Shown: positions 1 through 8,710 of the stretch, in pieces
How the letters are laid out: the number at the start of each line of letters is the position of its first letter
How positions within the stretch are numbered: position 1 is the first letter of the stretch
DNA from: Chitinophaga oryziterrae
GTDB lineage: Bacteria; Bacteroidota; Bacteroidia; Chitinophagales; Chitinophagaceae
Direction of reading: 5' to 3'
Assembly (NCBI RefSeq): GCF_009758125.1
Contig: NZ_WRXO01000013.1
Span: 117,346 to 181,345, forward strand
Length of the DNA stretch: 64,000 nucleotides
Program-made: the position numbers and the translations under genes
The notes under the pieces: model-generated
The model's database searches: none
Told to the model about the DNA's origin: nothing
The model's input: only the letters and a program-made list of their open reading frames with translations

Positions 1-986
1 GGATCCTGATATAATTAAGCGCTAAACGATTGTTACAATTCTCATACGACTTCTGCGCCCATTCAATCGCTTTATCAAGATCACCATTTATCTCAGAGAT
101 AATCGCCATATTGTAACATGCCCTGCCAGAAATTTTTATACTGGTATTACCCGTTTCACGTTGCCATAATTCTGCCGCTCCATTCCAGTTGCCCGTCTGC
201 GCTTTCCGTTTTGCAATCTTGAAATTATCCGTTCCCTTTACATAATAATCTCTTGATACTCTTATCCAGTAAGGAATTATCCTTAACGCATAATCCTTCC
301 CGGCTTTATTTCCCACTTCTTTTACTGCTTCCTTCCGGTCGAGAATAGCACCAGCAGCAGCTACAGGATTAATCCCTTTACCAGAGAATGTAATATCCCT
401 TGCTATAGAATACTCATCAAGAATATTCTTACTCGCCGGATCATAAATCCGCCATCCAGTCTTAACCGTCGTCAGCATATTAGCATGATGTTCTATGCCC
501 GGTATATTGCCAAGTGGCGTCTTTATTGTAATAGGGACCGCTGCATAACTTACTTTGGAATCAGTATCGAAAAGCTCCAGCACAAAAAGCGCATCTACTT
601 TATTATCTCTGCATATCTGATTTATCGTCTCCCAGGGCAGGGGAGCAGAGTATAACCCGGGAACAGTTGTCCGTAAATCAATACTGTTAAATGCAGTCAC
701 ATTCGTAAACCTGTTATTCTTAAAAAGTTCATCTGTAACTCCTATGATAGTGGCATTAGAACCTTCTTTATCAAGATTAACGCCTTCCATGGAAAAGACT
801 TTATCCACCACATCAACCGCTTTATTTGCATCCGAGACTACACTTCTGTTAATCACACCAACATTCTTAATGTATGGGGGAATAGTTACCGGTGCCGGCT
901 TCAAAACACTTATGTAAACCAAGTTAGTTGTGCGGCAGGAACAAAAACTGATTATCACGAAAAGAATGGAAATTAAGATTCTCATG
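1..986 (-). CDS. DUF6340-like lipoprotein, 3' end cut by window edge
   Basis: The frame is open from an ATG at 984-986 (complement) to the left edge, about 328 codons with no stop, so the C-terminus lies outside. The N-terminus MRILISILFVIISFCSC is a lipoprotein signal with the lipidated Cys at residue 17. Residues 35-70 (IPPYIKNVGVINRS) and the later 'DALFVLELFD' stretch fit DUF6340, a family of Bacteroidota lipoproteins of unknown role. The last ~70 residues look TPR-like (ARG/ALA-rich helices such as GDLDKAIEWAQKSYENC). It is probably anchored in the outer or inner membrane facing the periplasm. It stands alone here, divergent from the hydrolase at 1244. Family assignment is from memory of the motif pattern; the coding call is firm. 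Confidence 0.8.
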
Positions 987-1210
987 CTGTTTTATTTGCT
1001 TCTATCAGCACAAAATAGAAATAAATATTATATAATATAATTATATATTGAAATAATAAGTATTTATTTAACAAGTGAATGATTATCAATTGAATAGGTC
1101 TTTTAAAATACTAGGAGATACATTATTTTTTCGCTTAAATAATTTCAGGTTGATAACTCCGACCAGATACGTTGTCGCAATTACCCCCATAAATGGCCCA
1201 TTTACATCCC

Positions 1211-1239
1211 TTGCCATTTAGTATTTTCGTTTAAGTTTG
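1211..1239 (+). promoter_or_regulatory. Bacteroidota-type promoter of the hydrolase gene
   Basis: TTG at 1211-1213, an 18-nt spacer, then TAAGTTTG at 1232-1239 match the Bacteroidota housekeeping consensus TTG / TAnnTTTG. The predicted transcript start falls at or within a few bases of the ATG at 1244, implying a leaderless or nearly leaderless mRNA. Confidence 0.5.
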
Positions 1240-1243
1240 ATCC

Positions 1244-2062
1244 ATGCAAAAACGACTTATAATATTCCTCTTTATGGTGATAACACATTTGCAAATGAAT
1301 GCACAGCAAACAGCAACCGTGAACGGGTTAAAACTGTATTATGAGATCCACGGCACAGGTATGCCACTGGTACTATTACACGGCGGAGGCTCTACAATAA
1401 TGACTACCTATGGCACCATCCTGAATGACCTTGCGAAATCGCACCAGGTAATAGCTATAGAACTGCAGGCACACGGTCATACCCCGGATATAGACCGCCC
1501 CCTCAGCTTCGAACAGGATGCTGATGATGTGGCCGCTCTGCTAAACCAGCTCCATATCAAAAAAGCAGATATCATGGGATTCAGCAATGGCGGCACTACC
1601 GCATTACAGGTCGCTATCCGCCATCCGGAACTGGTAAACAAACTGGTACTGGCCTCCACTACCTACAAACGGGATGGTCTGCCGCCTGGCTTCTTTGAGG
1701 GCATGCAACATGCTACCCTGGATAATATGCCCCAACCCCTCAAAGACGCCTATATTAAAATCAATCCGGACCCTAAAGGGTTAGAAGCCATGTTTCATAG
1801 AGATGCAAACAGGATGATAGCCTTCAAAGATATCAGTGACAAAGACATAAAGGGGATCCAGGCTCCTGCACTGGTCATTAACGGTGATGCGGAAGTAATA
1901 CGTGCGGAACATGCAATGGAGTTATCACGTACACTGCCACACGCACAATTAGCCATCTTACCGGGTGGACATGGAGATTACATAGGAGAAATATGTGCGC
2001 CGGATAAACACAGCAAAATACCTGCCCTGGTAGTGGCCATGATAGACGACTTCCTCAAATAA
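1244..2062 (+). CDS. Secreted alpha/beta-fold hydrolase
   Basis: A 272-residue serine hydrolase of the alpha/beta fold. Residues 1-20 (MQKRLIIFLFMVITHLQMNA) form a signal peptide ending before QQ, so the enzyme probably works in the periplasm or outside the cell. The oxyanion motif HGGG is at 46-49, the nucleophile elbow GFSNG has Ser114, the acid is probably Asp215 (INGD) and the base His243 (GGHGDY). This is the layout of the 3-oxoadipate enol-lactonase / epoxide hydrolase-like branch, but the substrate cannot be told. The haemoglobin gene starts 43 nt downstream on the same strand and may be co-transcribed. The ATG at 1244 is preferred because it gives a complete signal peptide, although the predicted transcript start leaves almost no leader. 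Confidence 0.88.
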   Translation: MQKRLIIFLFMVITHLQMNAQQTATVNGLKLYYEIHGTGMPLVLLHGGGSTIMTTYGTILNDLAKSHQVIAIELQAHGHTPDIDRPLSFEQDADDVAALLNQLHIKKADIMGFSNGGTTALQVAIRHPELVNKLVLASTTYKRDGLPPGFFEGMQHATLDNMPQPLKDAYIKINPDPKGLEAMFHRDANRMIAFKDISDKDIKGIQAPALVINGDAEVIRAEHAMELSRTLPHAQLAILPGGHGDYIGEICAPDKHSKIPALVVAMIDDFLK

Positions 2063-2105
2063 CGATACATTCAGTATCTTTCACCATTGATTAAAAACCT
2101 TAAAT

Positions 2106-2585
2106 ATGGAAGAGAGAAAAGCGATCCCCACACTGTACGATTGGGCCGGTGGTAAAGACGCGCTCGAAAAATTAACAAAACTGTTTTATGAGAAGGTGTT
2201 GAAAGATGATCTGCTATATCCCGTATTCAAAAACATGTCTACTGATCATAGTAATCATGTAGCCCATTTTATTGCAGAAGTTTTTGGAGGCCCTAAATTG
2301 TACTCAGAAGAAGATAAAGGTAGTCATGCCATCATGATTACACACCATCTTGGTAAGATGCTGGACGAACCTAAAAGAAAAAGGTGGATGGACCTGCTAC
2401 TGGAAAGCGCGGATGAAACAGGCCTGGCCAGCGACCCCGAATTCCGTTCGGCCCTTGTTGGCTATTTAGAATGGGGGAGCCGTATAGCCGTCATCAATTC
2501 AAATACAAACGATAACCCGGTTAACGAAAATGAGCCAATGCCCAAATGGGGCTGGGGAGAAACAAAAGGACCTTACCAGGGATAG
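2106..2585 (+). CDS. Group II truncated haemoglobin
   Basis: A 159-residue cytoplasmic 2-on-2 globin. It starts with the typical TLYDWAGGKDALEKLTKLFYEKV helix, has Tyr/Phe residues for the distal pocket near 28-41 (FYEKVLKDDLLYPVF), the proximal His at 80 or 81 (MITHHLGK), and Trp94 in the RKRWMD segment that marks group II (trHbO) proteins. The VFGGPKLYSEE turn at 59-69 is the usual CD/E region. Such proteins bind O2 or NO and are linked to oxygen handling or nitrosative stress. A Pro/Trp-rich tail (140-159) extends past the globin fold, as in related Bacteroidota proteins. It lies 43 nt after the hydrolase gene and converges with the next gene with only 3 nt between stops. Confidence 0.9.
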   Translation: MEERKAIPTLYDWAGGKDALEKLTKLFYEKVLKDDLLYPVFKNMSTDHSNHVAHFIAEVFGGPKLYSEEDKGSHAIMITHHLGKMLDEPKRKRWMDLLLESADETGLASDPEFRSALVGYLEWGSRIAVINSNTNDNPVNENEPMPKWGWGETKGPYQG

Positions 2586-2588
2586 CAA

Positions 2589-2924
2589 TCACGCTATATC
2601 CGTATTGTCATCCTTACTAACAAGCCATTGTGTAAACTTATATCTCGGTAGTATTTCGCTCATTTTCTTCTTCAGCCACTTGGAAACAATCTCAAATACA
2701 ATAAACCCTATTATAATTGAGATGCTCCATTCCAAAGTACTGTAAGTATGCTTATCAAGTACCGTCTTATGCGTGGCTCGTCCCCATAAATTCCAGATAC
2801 TGCGGGTGGTAAAGAAATGAGACACCAGGCGTGTAGAGGTCATCCCGATCACGAATCCTAAAAAATTACCAATATAATTGCTGTATACGTATTCAGCGAA
2901 CTTCTTAACAACCGTGATTTTCAT
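2589..2924 (-). CDS. Small two-helix membrane protein, unknown
   Basis: A 111-residue protein that I do not recognise. Two hydrophobic stretches, roughly residues 16-36 (NYIGNFLGFVIGMTSTRLVS) and 66-84 (WSISIIIGFIVFEIVSKW), suggest a small inner-membrane protein with a basic cytoplasmic tail (KWLKKK). It is convergent with the haemoglobin gene. The coding call rests on its amphipathic composition, ATG start and fit between neighbours. Confidence 0.65.
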   Translation of the reverse strand: MKITVVKKFAEYVYSNYIGNFLGFVIGMTSTRLVSHFFTTRSIWNLWGRATHKTVLDKHTYSTLEWSISIIIGFIVFEIVSKWLKKKMSEILPRYKFTQWLVSKDDNTDIA

Positions 2925-2971
2925 AGGGCTACATTTTCGAATGCTAAACTAATACCTAAATGTTGAAAATT

Positions 2972-3763
2972 CTACCCCTGTTTGAACCTTTTTAGCTGAT
3001 CCCGCTGGAATATCCACTCAGGCGTATAAAGATTGCTGTTAAACGCTGTACTATACCACGGACTTAACATAGACGTGGGATTTCTCAATACATGTATATT
3101 CTGTGCAGGCATATAACTCTGTGCGATCAGAAATATCTTCTCACCGGTCGCTGCCTTGTAAGCCACATCCACCACAATCACCGCATGCCCCGGAGATCCT
3201 CCTTTAATAAAAACATACCCTGGCGCTATATCTTTAACGTTCGTCACAGTCTGGAGTTCTTTCGAAAGAGATAATGTACCTGCATAGGAAAACACCGTTT
3301 GTAAATAACTGTCAAAACATCCCCGTCCGGTGCATGGGGCAGCCTGTAGCTGTTTACTTAATTTACCTTGCTTTTCAGGGAAACGATACCCTTTCATCCA
3401 GCTGGCATAATCCATAGAGGTTCCATCGGTTGCCTTAAAACTGATCTGCTGGTATAACGCATGTGCATACTGATATTCGGCATACAGCCGCATTACCGCG
3501 TCTGCACACTGTTGAAGGTCCTTGTCCCCGACACTCACATCCAAAACGGCATATTGAGCCAGTTGGTTGAACTTTTTGGTCCCGTTGTACAAATACACCG
3601 TCTTATCCTTTTTAAGCGGAATTTGCCGTAGCCAGGCCCCAAAAGAACCTGCCTTTTGAGTTATCCGCTGATATCCTTCCGGTAAAGGGATCTCCCCGAT
3701 ACTTTGCCCGGATACTGACATAGAGCATCCTATCAATAAAAATAGAAATATAACAGGTTTCAT
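2972..3763 (-). CDS. DUF4846 family secreted protein
   Basis: A 263-residue exported protein. The start is placed at the internal ATG (3761-3763) because it begins the signal peptide MKPVIFLFLLIGCSMSVSGQ; the frame stays open a further 32 codons upstream but those residues look non-coding. The body (GYQRI, GSFGAWLRQIPLK, VYLYNG, QQCADAVMRLYAEY, GGSPGHAVIVVDVA) matches DUF4846, an uncharacterised Bacteroidota family of roughly this length. The PGHAVIVVD segment recalls papain/NlpC-like folds, but I would not assign catalysis. It is followed at 2924 by the small membrane protein on the same strand. Confidence 0.8.
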   Translation of the reverse strand: MKPVIFLFLLIGCSMSVSGQSIGEIPLPEGYQRITQKAGSFGAWLRQIPLKKDKTVYLYNGTKKFNQLAQYAVLDVSVGDKDLQQCADAVMRLYAEYQYAHALYQQISFKATDGTSMDYASWMKGYRFPEKQGKLSKQLQAAPCTGRGCFDSYLQTVFSYAGTLSLSKELQTVTNVKDIAPGYVFIKGGSPGHAVIVVDVAYKAATGEKIFLIAQSYMPAQNIHVLRNPTSMLSPWYSTAFNSNLYTPEWIFQRDQLKRFKQG

Positions 3764-4027
3764 GGTGTTGAGATGCAGAAAGACAGAATTTCCATAAAAC
3801 TCCCGGAAATAGGAGAGGGATTCAAAAATACTAATTAAATTAGCGACTAAGTTATTCACCTGTAGCCGGTGATCAGTATCAGAAGGGCTTCAAAAAGGCT
3901 GAAGCTGTTCAGGTGCTTATCACTCATAACCTATACACCTGGTTATATAAAAAAACTTTATTTTTCAATAAATAGAACTTTTCAATTAGTCCCTTGTTAC
4001 CATTTTATACCGATCTAAATTCTTACT

Positions 4028-4723
4028 ATGAAGTTTTTACCAAGAATAACTCAAACGAAAACCTGGTTAACTGTATTCCTCATCATGTCATTAACAACGA
4101 TCTGTTCTGCGCAAGATGTAAAGCCGGAAAAGACTAAAAAGGGCAAGCCTTATACACTCAAAATCAGAAAAGGAGATTATTGGATAGGTGGCGGATTAGG
4201 ACTAAGTGGTTCTGTGGCTCCACTGGGTCAGTATATAGGCACAGCTGCCAACCTTTCTATAAAAGGGGGGTACCACATTATCGATAAGTTATCTGTCGGA
4301 ATTACCATCACCGGCGCTATCAGTATTACTGATAAAAAAGCGAACGGAGTATATACCCGTGGTATTAGTGTGTTGGCAGGCCCACTTGTTCAGTACATGA
4401 TACCTCTCACTAAAACACTGTACCTGGCACCAACGGCGGCTGTTACCTACGGCCCCATAGACATCAAATCCATGACATCCGCCGCAGGCGCACCGGAACA
4501 GTATGTAAAAGTAAAAGGTAATGCCTTTTGCCAGATTTTGGGCGTAGGGCCTTTTTTTGAGGTAATACCCGGAAGAGCAAGCTTTGGCGCGCATCTTCTC
4601 TATTCTTTCCTGCAACAGACAACGAATGTCTATGCTAATGATGGTACTCTTATTCCCAATACTAAAATCAAAGACAATAAAAGCGGTCCGGGTATGATCA
4701 TGGAATTTAAATTGCATTTTTAA
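4028..4723 (+). CDS. Outer-membrane beta-barrel protein, unknown
   Basis: A 231-residue protein with a signal peptide (TWLTVFLIMSLTTICSAQ, cleavage near residue 29). The mature part alternates polar and hydrophobic residues in strands with Gly/Tyr turns (WIGGGLGLSGSVAP, YHIIDKLSVGITITGAIS) and ends in ...MEFKLHF, a C-terminal aromatic as expected for BAM-assembled barrels. It resembles the small 8-strand OmpW/PorT-like barrels common in this phylum, but no specific family is recognised. It is monocistronic, with a bidirectional terminator after it. Confidence 0.75.
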   Translation: MKFLPRITQTKTWLTVFLIMSLTTICSAQDVKPEKTKKGKPYTLKIRKGDYWIGGGLGLSGSVAPLGQYIGTAANLSIKGGYHIIDKLSVGITITGAISITDKKANGVYTRGISVLAGPLVQYMIPLTKTLYLAPTAAVTYGPIDIKSMTSAAGAPEQYVKVKGNAFCQILGVGPFFEVIPGRASFGAHLLYSFLQQTTNVYANDGTLIPNTKIKDNKSGPGMIMEFKLHF

Positions 4724-4747
4724 CAACCCGGAACTTCTCCCTGCAAA

Positions 4748-4796
4748 TAAAATCCCGGTAAGTATTCTATATAGATGAATATTTACCGGGATTTTA
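4748..4796. terminator. Bidirectional terminator hairpin
   Basis: A perfect 14-bp inverted repeat, arms 4748-4761 and 4783-4796, with a 21-nt loop and A/T-rich outer ends on both sides. It lies between convergent genes ending at 4723 (+) and 4827 (-), so it can serve both. Confidence 0.75.
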
Positions 4797-4826
4797 GAAT
4801 GAGAGAGATGCAAAATGTTTGTGATC

Positions 4827-5753
4827 CTATAAAGCTCTGAAAGTCGCATTTGTATACGCAGAATCTACATTCCCTGCAAATACCATGATACCCGCTTTGT
4901 TACCAACGGCAGGTTGCCACGTTGCTGCTGCTTTTGCACTTGTAAGTGTATTATAAACCTTGGCGACCCCTATCATTGTTTTGGCAGCGCCAATAGAATC
5001 CGACCAGCGGTTAAACCGGGTAACATTATTCTGGAAATAACCCATATCCTGTACAAAGTTGAGATATTTTGCTACATCCGGCGATTGCCCGATCGCGTAA
5101 CCGGCCCGTCCGCCGGTATATATTGCCGCCGTGTATATTGTGTAGCTGCTGTCCGGAGAAAGCGGCCCGTAATATTTCCCCAATTCTTTTATCAGTGTAA
5201 TGAAATTGCTGTTTGCCGGTGTATTTGCCATATGTTCAACATCAAGGGCAATTCCATCGAGATGTAGTGAATCAGTGATACAGGCTTTAACAAATGCTGC
5301 AAATTGCTGATAGTTCAATCCCTTTCCCTGGTAGTCAGTAAATGGAGTAGTGGTATTCCACGAACTGGCATCATCTACATTCATCAGCACTTTCACCCCT
5401 GCTTTCTGTAAAGTCCTTACATGGGTAAGGATCGATTTATAGGAGTGATAGTTGGGATTGACAGTCAGTATGTAACTATCACTCTTGCCATAATGTACAG
5501 AATCTGCCATTTCCCAGGCAGTACCTTCAAACAGTACCACTACATTGGCCTCAGTTGCAAAGTTCGTGAGCGGAAGGAGGTTGGGCGTTGCATCAAAAGC
5601 ATAATAAGCCACCTTAAAGGGTGGTTTGGGTATTTTTATATGTAAACTATCCGTGACTGGCGGGTTGATAACGGGAGGTGCATCTTTTTTCTGACAGGAA
5701 ACAATGCTCATGATTGGGATGAGCACACATGCATAGTACAGTTGTTTAATCAT
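4827..5753 (-). CDS. GH18-like lipoprotein (endo-glycosidase fold)
   Basis: A 308-residue lipoprotein (signal MIKQLYYACVLIPIMSIVSC, Cys20) followed by a Pro-rich linker. The catalytic-strand motif is DGIALDVE at 166-173. It matches the GH18 pattern DxxDxDxE at the first Asp (166), the third Asp (171) and the acid/base Glu (173), but the middle Asp is Ala169. Strand motifs KVAYYAFDATPN (47-58), VKVLMNVDDASSW (120-132) and YTIYTAAIY fit the EndoH/EndoS-like branch of GH18, which cuts the chitobiose core of N-glycans or chitin-like polymers. It probably sits on the cell surface. Whether it is active with the missing Asp is open. It is monocistronic. Confidence 0.72.
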   Translation of the reverse strand: MIKQLYYACVLIPIMSIVSCQKKDAPPVINPPVTDSLHIKIPKPPFKVAYYAFDATPNLLPLTNFATEANVVVLFEGTAWEMADSVHYGKSDSYILTVNPNYHSYKSILTHVRTLQKAGVKVLMNVDDASSWNTTTPFTDYQGKGLNYQQFAAFVKACITDSLHLDGIALDVEHMANTPANSNFITLIKELGKYYGPLSPDSSYTIYTAAIYTGGRAGYAIGQSPDVAKYLNFVQDMGYFQNNVTRFNRWSDSIGAAKTMIGVAKVYNTLTSAKAAATWQPAVGNKAGIMVFAGNVDSAYTNATFRAL

Positions 5754-5893
5754 AGCGGGTTCATTTTAGCTGATATGAACGCATCCGCATAGAATATTCT
5801 TATAAGTCTTATTAAGGTATGGAATTTAAATATCGAAGTGATATCTTTTTAAAGTTGGGATCTGGTTTGAGTAATAACAAAAAAGGGGATTAT

Positions 5894-7399
5894 TCAAGGG
5901 GTAATACCATCTGAATTGCTTACAAATGCAATTTTCCTGCTGTCTGGTGACCAGGAAGGGGTGTTAATAGTTGCCTGCCCTCCATATACATAAGCTATTA
6001 CTTTGGGCTTTCCGCCATTGACGGGCATTAGCCGCAGATATACCTGTTTGTAGAAGGGATGAGCATCTGGTGGAACATCCTTTGAAAAAGAAAGAAAAAC
6101 GATCCATTTCCCATCCGGCGAAACATGCGGGAACCAGTTATTATATTCATCCGCAGTGAGCTGTTCGGGCTGACTACCATCTGCGTGCATACGCCAGAGC
6201 TGCATAGTGCCGGAGCGGGTAGAGTTGAAGTAAATGTATTTCCCGTCCGGACTGTATTCAGAACCATCGTCCAAACCGGGAGTATTCGTGAGTTGTTCTT
6301 CTTTTCCTCCGCCGGCAGGTATCCTGTAAATGTCAAAATCATTATTCCGCCTGCCGGTGTATAACAGGTATTTCTCATCCGGCGACCAGCCATGCAGGTA
6401 AGAAGGACTTAGCGGTGTAATCTGTTTGGGAATCCCGCCTGTACTGGGTACTGTATATACGAAAGAACTATTCAGCGGACCACTTTCTGAGCCACTGAGC
6501 CCCAGCATTTTTCCATCAAAAGAAAGTACGTGATCATTATTATTATCCTTTACAACACCGGTATTGATCACAACAGGCGATTTTTTTTCAAAGTCAAAAC
6601 GATATAACAGGCCTTTGCTGTTATAGATAAGACTTTTACCGTCCTTTGTCCAGTTGGGCGCCTGTAAAGATGCTTTGTCGGAGTATACGATCTGCCGGTG
6701 ACCGTTACTGATATCCATCACTTCAATATGGCTGCCAATATAATCCCGGTAGGGAACAAAGTTTTCTTTTGCAGGTACAATGATGCGCACATTGTTATAC
6801 TTTACTTTTTCTACGACATCTTTATTGTGGGAACAAATGAACAGACCAGCATATACCTCATTTTCCAGGTTTACATCAGCTACCTGTACAACTGTAAAAG
6901 GTTCCCCGAAATGCGCTACGGACATAATGTACCGGGTCCCTTTCCGTTCCAGTTGTATGATATCAGGCGCTTTTACAACCGATTGAATTTCTTCCATATC
7001 CGCATGTGCCGTTTTGCGATATTGTAAAGAAGTGAGTCCATCCCCATGTACTGTAGCCGCAACGGTAGCTGAACTGCTATCCAGACCGTTACGCACCATC
7101 CATCCGAATTTTCTGTGCAGCTCTGTTCCCTTGCCCAGTAAGGATCCCCGGGCCTGTAAAATGAAATCGCCTTTCATCTTTTTCCAGGCATAATGAAATT
7201 CATCACTGCCAAACCAGATATTATTACCAGCGCCTGATAGTTCATATACCTGGCTGGAAGCATCGTAGTTAGTCGTGCCTTTATGGGAAGATGGAACACC
7301 TACATCGGTACTTCCGTCAAATACTCCTATGTTTTGTGAAATGGCAGGATTACCGGCTGCTAAAAGCAGGACGCAAGTGAACGTTTTGAGGGTGTTCAT
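5894..7399 (-). CDS. TolB-like WD40/PD40 propeller protein, secreted
   Basis: A 501-residue exported protein (signal MNTLKTFTCVLLLAAGNPAIS). Residues ~25-210 form a beta-sandwich region resembling DUF1349/LamG-like modules (DEFHYAWKKMKGDFILQARG, GWMVRNGLDSSSATVAATVHGDG). From ~225 on, repeated PD40 blades are clear: SPDEKYLLYTGRRNND, SPDGKYIYFNSTRSGT, SPDGKWIVFLSFSKD and SPDSRKIAFVSNSD. The same architecture occurs in Bacteroidota periplasmic or surface proteins predicted to bind sugars or peptides; no catalytic residues are identified. It is monocistronic with its own upstream region. Confidence 0.85.
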   Translation of the reverse strand: MNTLKTFTCVLLLAAGNPAISQNIGVFDGSTDVGVPSSHKGTTNYDASSQVYELSGAGNNIWFGSDEFHYAWKKMKGDFILQARGSLLGKGTELHRKFGWMVRNGLDSSSATVAATVHGDGLTSLQYRKTAHADMEEIQSVVKAPDIIQLERKGTRYIMSVAHFGEPFTVVQVADVNLENEVYAGLFICSHNKDVVEKVKYNNVRIIVPAKENFVPYRDYIGSHIEVMDISNGHRQIVYSDKASLQAPNWTKDGKSLIYNSKGLLYRFDFEKKSPVVINTGVVKDNNNDHVLSFDGKMLGLSGSESGPLNSSFVYTVPSTGGIPKQITPLSPSYLHGWSPDEKYLLYTGRRNNDFDIYRIPAGGGKEEQLTNTPGLDDGSEYSPDGKYIYFNSTRSGTMQLWRMHADGSQPEQLTADEYNNWFPHVSPDGKWIVFLSFSKDVPPDAHPFYKQVYLRLMPVNGGKPKVIAYVYGGQATINTPSWSPDSRKIAFVSNSDGITP

Positions 7400-7643
7400 A
7401 ACGATTTTGATTGGGTGGTATCTAAAGATAAGACTGATTCCTGATATTGTATATGCTATCTCATTTAGTAGTAAGCACGCAGGAGAAAGCAGGTTTTTGG
7501 ATTATATAAGCAACAAATGCCGACACCCCGGTTCCTGGTTTACCATATATAACTACCTGATACTTTGAAAGTAATGAAATATTTTGAAGAACTGCCTAAT
7601 TAGCTTAAATTCAATATATTATTAAACTTCAAACATAAATTCC

Positions 7644-7973
7644 ATGGTAGAAACTGAAGTAAAATCCAACACAAGGTCCAGGAACTGGCATGCCAAGTCG
7701 GTAGGCAAATTAACAGGACCTCCTTACACAATTACTGTTATCGGAGAAGTAGGGAGTGGTACCGCTGCTCCCGCATTAAAAAAGAATGAGCGTAAAGCAG
7801 ATAAAAAGCCGGGCGTTTTGTATCTCACTTGTGTGGGTGGGACAACAAATGATCAATACGCAAAGGTGTTATATACAGAGGTAATATCATCACACGAAGA
7901 ATTCAACAAAGTTCATATTGACGATGTTAACGGACACATTACGGAATTCAACGTCACCATCATTCATAGTTAA
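7644..7973 (+). CDS. Small hypothetical protein
   Basis: A 109-residue protein with no signal peptide or membrane segment. Strand-rich segments (PPYTITVIGEVGSG, GVLYLTCVGGTTND, ITEFNVTIIHS) suggest a small beta-sandwich. I do not recognise a family. An independent gene is supported by the clean start, the well-formed terminator just after the stop and the absence of any competing frame. Confidence 0.6.
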   Translation: MVETEVKSNTRSRNWHAKSVGKLTGPPYTITVIGEVGSGTAAPALKKNERKADKKPGVLYLTCVGGTTNDQYAKVLYTEVISSHEEFNKVHIDDVNGHITEFNVTIIHS

Positions 7974-7993
7974 TGCTGTTGCACGATATTGTA

Positions 7994-8030
7994 CAAAAGG
8001 TGTTCGATGTCGGACACCTTTTGCTTTTTA
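7994..8030 (+). terminator. Rho-independent terminator
   Basis: Arms 7994-8003 and 8014-8023 pair over 10 bp, with further closing pairs inside, and are followed by CTTTTTAAG. It lies 20 nt after the stop of the small hypothetical gene. Confidence 0.85.
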
Positions 8031-8101
8031 AGAAGCGAATAGTTCCCATTACCAAATAAAGTTTAACTTGCGCATTCTTGTGATGTATCGGAACCTGTGT
8101 T

Positions 8102-8671
8102 TTGCCAACGTTAACTTATATTACTGTGGATCGCAACGATCTTTATACTCAATTCAGGCAATTGTTCCTGCAATTCTATGACCCCCTGTGTAAATATGCT
8201 TTTACTTTCGTTGCTGATAAAGATGCCAGTGAGGATATCGTACAGGATATGTTTACACGCATATGGGAAAGGCATCAGGAAATGATAACATCCCTCAGCA
8301 TCCGTGCTTACCTCTATAAATCAGTGAGAAACAATTCATTTACCTATCTGAGTAAAAAGAATAAGGTATATAGTTTATCTGATTGGGATATTGATGAAGA
8401 AGATATAACAGAACAGGAAAACCATGACATTCCCCATTACAGGGAACTATTGAAAAAAGCGATTGATAACCTTCCGGCAAAATGCAGGGAGGTATTTTTA
8501 TTAAGCAGATCAGGCAACCTTAGTAACCAGGAAATTGCGGACAATCTCGGGATCTCTGTTAATACGGTCAATAATCAAACCTGGAAAGCCATGAAAATGC
8601 TGAAAGCATATGTAGCGAAGGCCAAACTATGGCTCCCGCCGGCTTTACTTATTTTTTTTACCAAACTGTAG
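8102..8671 (+). CDS. ECF RNA polymerase sigma factor
   Basis: A 189-residue ECF sigma factor of the Bacteroides-type sigma-70 group. Region 2 spans about residues 18-90 (FRQLFLQFYDPLCKYAFTFV, DASEDIVQDMFTRIWER). Region 4 spans about 118-170 (NLPAKCREVFLLSRSGNLSNQEIADNLGISVNTV). The hydrophobic tail WLPPALLIFFTKL is common in this group. There is no in-frame ATG near the 5' end: the frame opens with TTG at 8102 or GTG at 8126, and an in-frame TGA at 8081 blocks extension, so a non-ATG start is needed. It is followed by fecR and a TonB receptor and should control them. Confidence 0.9.
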   Translation: MPTLTYITVDRNDLYTQFRQLFLQFYDPLCKYAFTFVADKDASEDIVQDMFTRIWERHQEMITSLSIRAYLYKSVRNNSFTYLSKKNKVYSLSDWDIDEEDITEQENHDIPHYRELLKKAIDNLPAKCREVFLLSRSGNLSNQEIADNLGISVNTVNNQTWKAMKMLKAYVAKAKLWLPPALLIFFTKL

Positions 8672-8696
8672 GAGTTTTCCAAAACCGATAGTCTTA
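8671..8696 (+). promoter_or_regulatory. Candidate ECF-sigma promoter upstream of fecR
   Basis: GGAGTTTTCCAAAA at 8671-8684, then six bases, then GTCTTA at 8691-8696. The GGA.../GTC layout matches the general ECF -35/-10 pattern. The same motif with the same spacing recurs at 12179-12204. The ATG of fecR is 14 nt downstream; the motif begins on the last base of the sigma stop codon. Confidence 0.5.
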
Positions 8697-8710
8697 TAAC
8701 CGGGAAAGTT

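Noticed and set aside
2530..2745. 71-codon plus-strand frame at the end of the haemoglobin gene
   Set aside because: It overlaps two better genes and is mainly the antisense of a membrane helix.
3764..3859. 32-codon upstream extension of the DUF4846 gene
   Set aside because: The signal peptide begins at the internal Met; the extension would bury it.
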